This document shows, piece after piece, positions 60,836 through 64,000 of a DNA stretch of 64,000 nt. The number at the start of each line of letters is the position of its first letter. Within the stretch, counting starts at the first letter, position 1. The notes under the pieces are model-generated. The model searched no databases, had not been told where the DNA came from, and saw only the letters and a program-made list of their open reading frames with translations. Origin of the DNA: Leptasterias polaris (taxonomy: Eukaryota > Echinodermata > Asteroidea > Forcipulatida > Asteriidae); the NCBI GenBank assembly GCA_037783415.1, contig JAZGTN010000044.1, positions 2,737,501 to 2,801,500 on the forward strand. The letters run 5' to 3'. The translations under genes were made by a program, and so were the position numbers.

Positions 60836-61854
60836 TAGGGCTATATTTTGGGAGAAAAATTTGACCCCCAGGAGCTTTTGAAAAAATATGGCGGCCATTT
60901 TTAATATGATTTTAAACTATAAAATTTCATATTTTTCCATACTGCAAAATAGTTAGACATGTCACAAGATAGAAGATGAATGAGAGGGGACTAGTTGCTC
61001 TTTGAGTTTATGCTCAAAATTGCATCATCTCTGGGAACGAGGTTGCTGAATGAACAATAGGCGCGCCCTGCAGGAAGCTTTAATGCCAGCATTCACCAAA
61101 TAATAATATTCATCAAAAAGTGGGTCAGTGGTAATGATGTGATGTACGTTGTTGCGCTGGGAAAGCACGGCGGGATTGGATTTGATTTTAAATTTTAAAC
61201 GCTGACAGTCGGAACTGATATGTTAGTGTGTGTCGTGGCCGAGTGGTGTGTATTTCATCAAAATTTTGGATCTGGTTGCACACTGTCGGTTGCAACAGAC
61301 TTACAAGAATACCAGCTAAATTCGTTGAACATGTACTAAAAAATGATGCTGCTTTAAAATGTTGAAATTTAGAAGATTTGCGCATATTCCCCGAACAATG
61401 CACAAAGTACACGTAACATGCGACATTGTTTATACTGATAGATTTGAGAAAAATTTGGAATCACGACAATAATTCATTTAGTGTTTTTTAAAACTACAAC
61501 TTATCATTAGTGAAGGATTGTCCTAGCGTCTTTAAACGCCTCTTTGTGTTTGCTAAAAGTTCAAGGACGCTTACGACAGTGAAAGTAATTGCAATCAGGT
61601 TTAATTGCTTTTGTTACCAGATCGTTGTACTATTAACCAGAGATAATTGAGCACCAGTGTATTATTATAATAACTGATATCGCATCCAGTAACAATGACC
61701 GAATGCTGATATAAAAATCAGTAATTTTAACAGTTACTGCATTGATTAGGGCCTAGAGACCATGTAACCTGTGACATCATATGCTTACAAAAGATCAACA
61801 GGTTACAGCTAGAGCCTGGACTTAATTCCAGCTCAATGAGCAAACATGTATGGA
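60836..61854. other. No gene seen
   Basis: No supported feature beyond an ATGGCGGCCATTTT word at about 60888. Confidence 0.35.
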
Positions 61855-62100
61855 GATGTCTGTTTTCAACTTTTGATGTGATGAAAGGGGGCACATCTTC
61901 ATAAACAAGTTCATTTTTATTTTTACAGCTCTTATTATGTGAAAATCATTACAAACATGTAAAAAATTACCCTTAGAGTGTAGTTATTCGCCTGCCAGAA
62001 ACTCCATGGAATGTACATGGTCACTCTTTTAGTGAAAAACAAAAAGGGGGGTACATGGTCTTTATCTATGTTCTCATCCTAGAACAAGCAAGAATGATAT
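61855..62100 (+). repeat. Dispersed repeat, copy 2
   Basis: Partner of 28440-28690, sharing TATGGAGA, TTTCAACTTTTGATGTGAT, GGGGCACATC, TTCGCCTGCC and GGAATGTACA in order. Similarity is partial. Confidence 0.5.
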
Positions 62101-62749
62101 CTCAATAGATCATTATATTGCTGTAGTTTTAAATTCAGTCAAGATAGATGACCTCAAGCTTGTGCTGTCTCCTTTACCGGAGATTGCTCACCATTAAAAC
62201 AAAAATATTGCAATAAAATGTAATATAATTAGCAACAAATCGAACAAACAAAAACTCCTCTAGGTTTTTGATTGACACCTGAAATTGCGGCCATCAATCA
62301 TAAGATAATTGGACTGTGAATAGAAACTAGAGAACGGGGATCTGTGCACAAACAACTGCTCGGAAAGTTATTGTTTTCATATTATGCCCCATGCAACAAA
62401 TGTAAGTTTTCGCAGTGACTGATCATTACCAAACATGTTGTCGAATACTATCATCAGGCCTACTCTATAAACAGTGACGTAGAGGGCGTACACATCTGCT
62501 TAACATTCTCCCGGTGTAGTCACAAATTGTAAGGTTACACTAGCGGAAAGGATATGTACGGAACACTGTTAACTGGCTTGAAATATTGGTCATTTATTGT
62601 TATTGCTGGATGAGACCAGTCGTTTCGTGACTGCGTAAGATATTGGTCTTTGTAATGTCTTAATACAAAGATACATAACGACTGAAAATACAGTCGTTTG
62701 CTGTAAACACTGGTTAACAGTCAATATGACCGGGGGATCAGAGATGTCG

Positions 62750-62815
62750 GTCATTATCATGGTTGAATTTAAATGTCCGTCATTATCATGGTTGAATTTA
62801 AATGTCCGTCACTAT
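62750..62815 (+). repeat. Tandem duplication of about 30 bp
   Basis: GTCATTATCATGGTTGAATT then TAAATGTCC is present twice in a row. A GAGACGAGACGAGACG microsatellite follows at about 62960-62985, and a G run at 62884-62893. Confidence 0.8.
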
Positions 62816-63172
62816 GACTTGTTGAGATACCTGATAAGATACCAGCCATTGTTTTTGCTGAATTGACATTTGTACTTTTTTAGGGGGGGGGGGGATGGGA
62901 ATGGGGAATTTGCTGCTGCTCTGCCCACATTGTAGGCCTACTCGATATCAATACGAGACGAGAACGAGACGAGACGAGACGAGAACATTTGTTGACGCAA
63001 TAGTTCGATTTTCGATATGCGTATGTCTGTTTCTCAAGCATAAGAACACCATACACTAGCTATCACCGACATTCAATATATATATATATTCATACTGAAT
63101 CTTCAAAACATCGGAGATGGACGTATACAGAAAACTTTAGACTTGGTGCAATTTCAACGTATCTGGAGCAAA

Positions 63173-63353
63173 ATGACTGCCGGGATATTGGACCTTTTCA
63201 CCGTTCAGATTCTGGCCTTAATACGGTGCGCGATCGTTGTTGCCGTAATAGTGGTAGGCCTACCAGAAATTACCGGATCGGAGATCGCATCAGATTCACG
63301 GATTCATGTGGCTCATTCCAGTAGTTATGCATCTTCAAGATACATAATTAATA
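63173..63353 (+). CDS. Candidate first coding exon of a further membrane protein gene
   Basis: A 60-codon open stretch from an ATG (context CAAAATGA) ends at a strong donor (AATA|GTAAGT) in phase 1. It encodes a hydrophobic segment at about residues 11-30 (VQILALIRC then AIVVAVIVVGL) followed by a polar Ser-rich stem, like a signal anchor. The design matches the first exon at 41899, which also leaves in phase 1, so this may start a paralogous gene that continues beyond the window. The sequences are not obviously alike, and no other exon is visible before 64000. Confidence 0.5.
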
Positions 63354-63523
63354 GTAAGTTTACGAAGTTTGTAGCGTGATCGAAAACAGGTAATTATTTC
63401 CATTTGCCCAACAACATTCTTTATTTTTATAAGCAGAAAATTAAAATGTACCTATTACATCTCCAGCTGGTGTATAATAAGCAAAGCCCTCTATTTACAG
63501 TTTTTAATGTGTTCATTTGTTAA

Positions 63524-63917
63524 AGGCAAAGTACACCTTTAGTTTTTGGAACCGTTTGATTGTTTTAATGCTATATAAATGTAGGTATAGCCTATACAAT
63601 AAAACTAACCTGTGAAAATTTCACTTCAAAAGGTGGTCGCGTTTTTGAGATATCACCGAAAAACCGGAGCGAATATTTCCACGCAGGAAGAATATTCCCT
63701 ATAGGAATACACAATCTGATAAGCGTTACGGCCGTAACGATTCTCAGATTCTAATTTTTGGGGATAGAAAGTGATATAGGCCTATTTTTTCCATAACCGC
63801 GTGAAAAGTTTCTCAAAATGCATTATACTATCCAAAGCTGCTGTACTTCTTACCAAGTATGTTTTTATTGCCATTAATTTTCAGAGTCATTACCAAACGT
63901 ATACCTTCCCTTTAAAT
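63524..63917. mobile_element. MITE of the GGTAATGACTC family
   Basis: The left end TTAAAGGCAAAGTACACCTT and the right end ACGTATACCTTCCCTTTAAA are imperfect inverted repeats. Internal AACCTGTGAAAATTTCA and TTTTATTGCCATTAATTTTC match other copies (7989, 36456, 43126). It starts about 170 bp into the intron after the 63173 exon. Confidence 0.7.
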
Positions 63918-64000
63918 CTGTTTCTTCTAATAATAAGCGTTTGCGTGTTTGAGTCCGCCACATTACACAACTTTTAAGCTGCACTGCGTACCTAATTTTG

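Overview
This is a eukaryotic, intron-rich, AT-leaning and repeat-dense window. The protein matches, the many short hairpin transposons and a dispersed repeat resembling ones I associate with echinoderm genomes all suggest a deuterostome invertebrate. An echinoderm, perhaps a sea star, is my best guess; that is an inference, and no diagnostic marker is present. Real coding sequence is a small fraction. Most open frames are chance frames, tandem-repeat frames or transposon relics.

Layout. 1-60 is the 3' end of a jockey-like LINE on the minus strand. 508-3003 is a small repeat interrupted by a 2.36-kb composite insertion (615-2971) with 480-bp direct terminal repeats and a 4-bp target duplication. 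An uninterrupted copy of the repeat lies at 4963-5098. 4180-6010 holds minisatellites and poly-G runs. 9913-20182 (minus) is a complete twelve-exon PINCH/LIMS adaptor gene: 331 codons and five LIM domains, with every splice phase closing. Its introns carry a hAT-like element, nested elements and hairpin MITEs. A probable untranslated first exon and promoter lie near 23355-23470. From the same interval, in the opposite direction, runs a candidate two-exon 45-codon gene (23798-25777).

25.9-35.1 kb is gene-poor and holds several MITEs. 35176, 41899 and 63173 each begin a plausible first coding exon with a hydrophobic segment and a phase-1 donor. The 41899 exon continues through four more exons to 51993 and encodes a 312-residue membrane-anchored protein with a fibrinogen-like region of the contactin-associated (CNTNAP) type. 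A tRNA-like gene lies in its first intron.

52.1-60.8 kb is a nest of transposons. A 5'-truncated LINE tail (52075-60835) is split by an 8.07-kb foldback element (52358-60426). The long inverted arms of the foldback are built from 53-bp and 52-bp tandem repeats, and a 7-bp target duplication flanks it. The centre of the foldback holds a jockey-like LINE with its own 31-bp target duplication (54790-56943) and further hairpin elements. 60.8-64 kb holds a dispersed repeat, the third first exon and a MITE.

Functionally, LIMS links integrin-linked kinase to the actin cytoskeleton at integrin adhesions. The fibrinogen-like protein probably acts at the cell surface. Nothing here shows that the genes work in a shared pathway.
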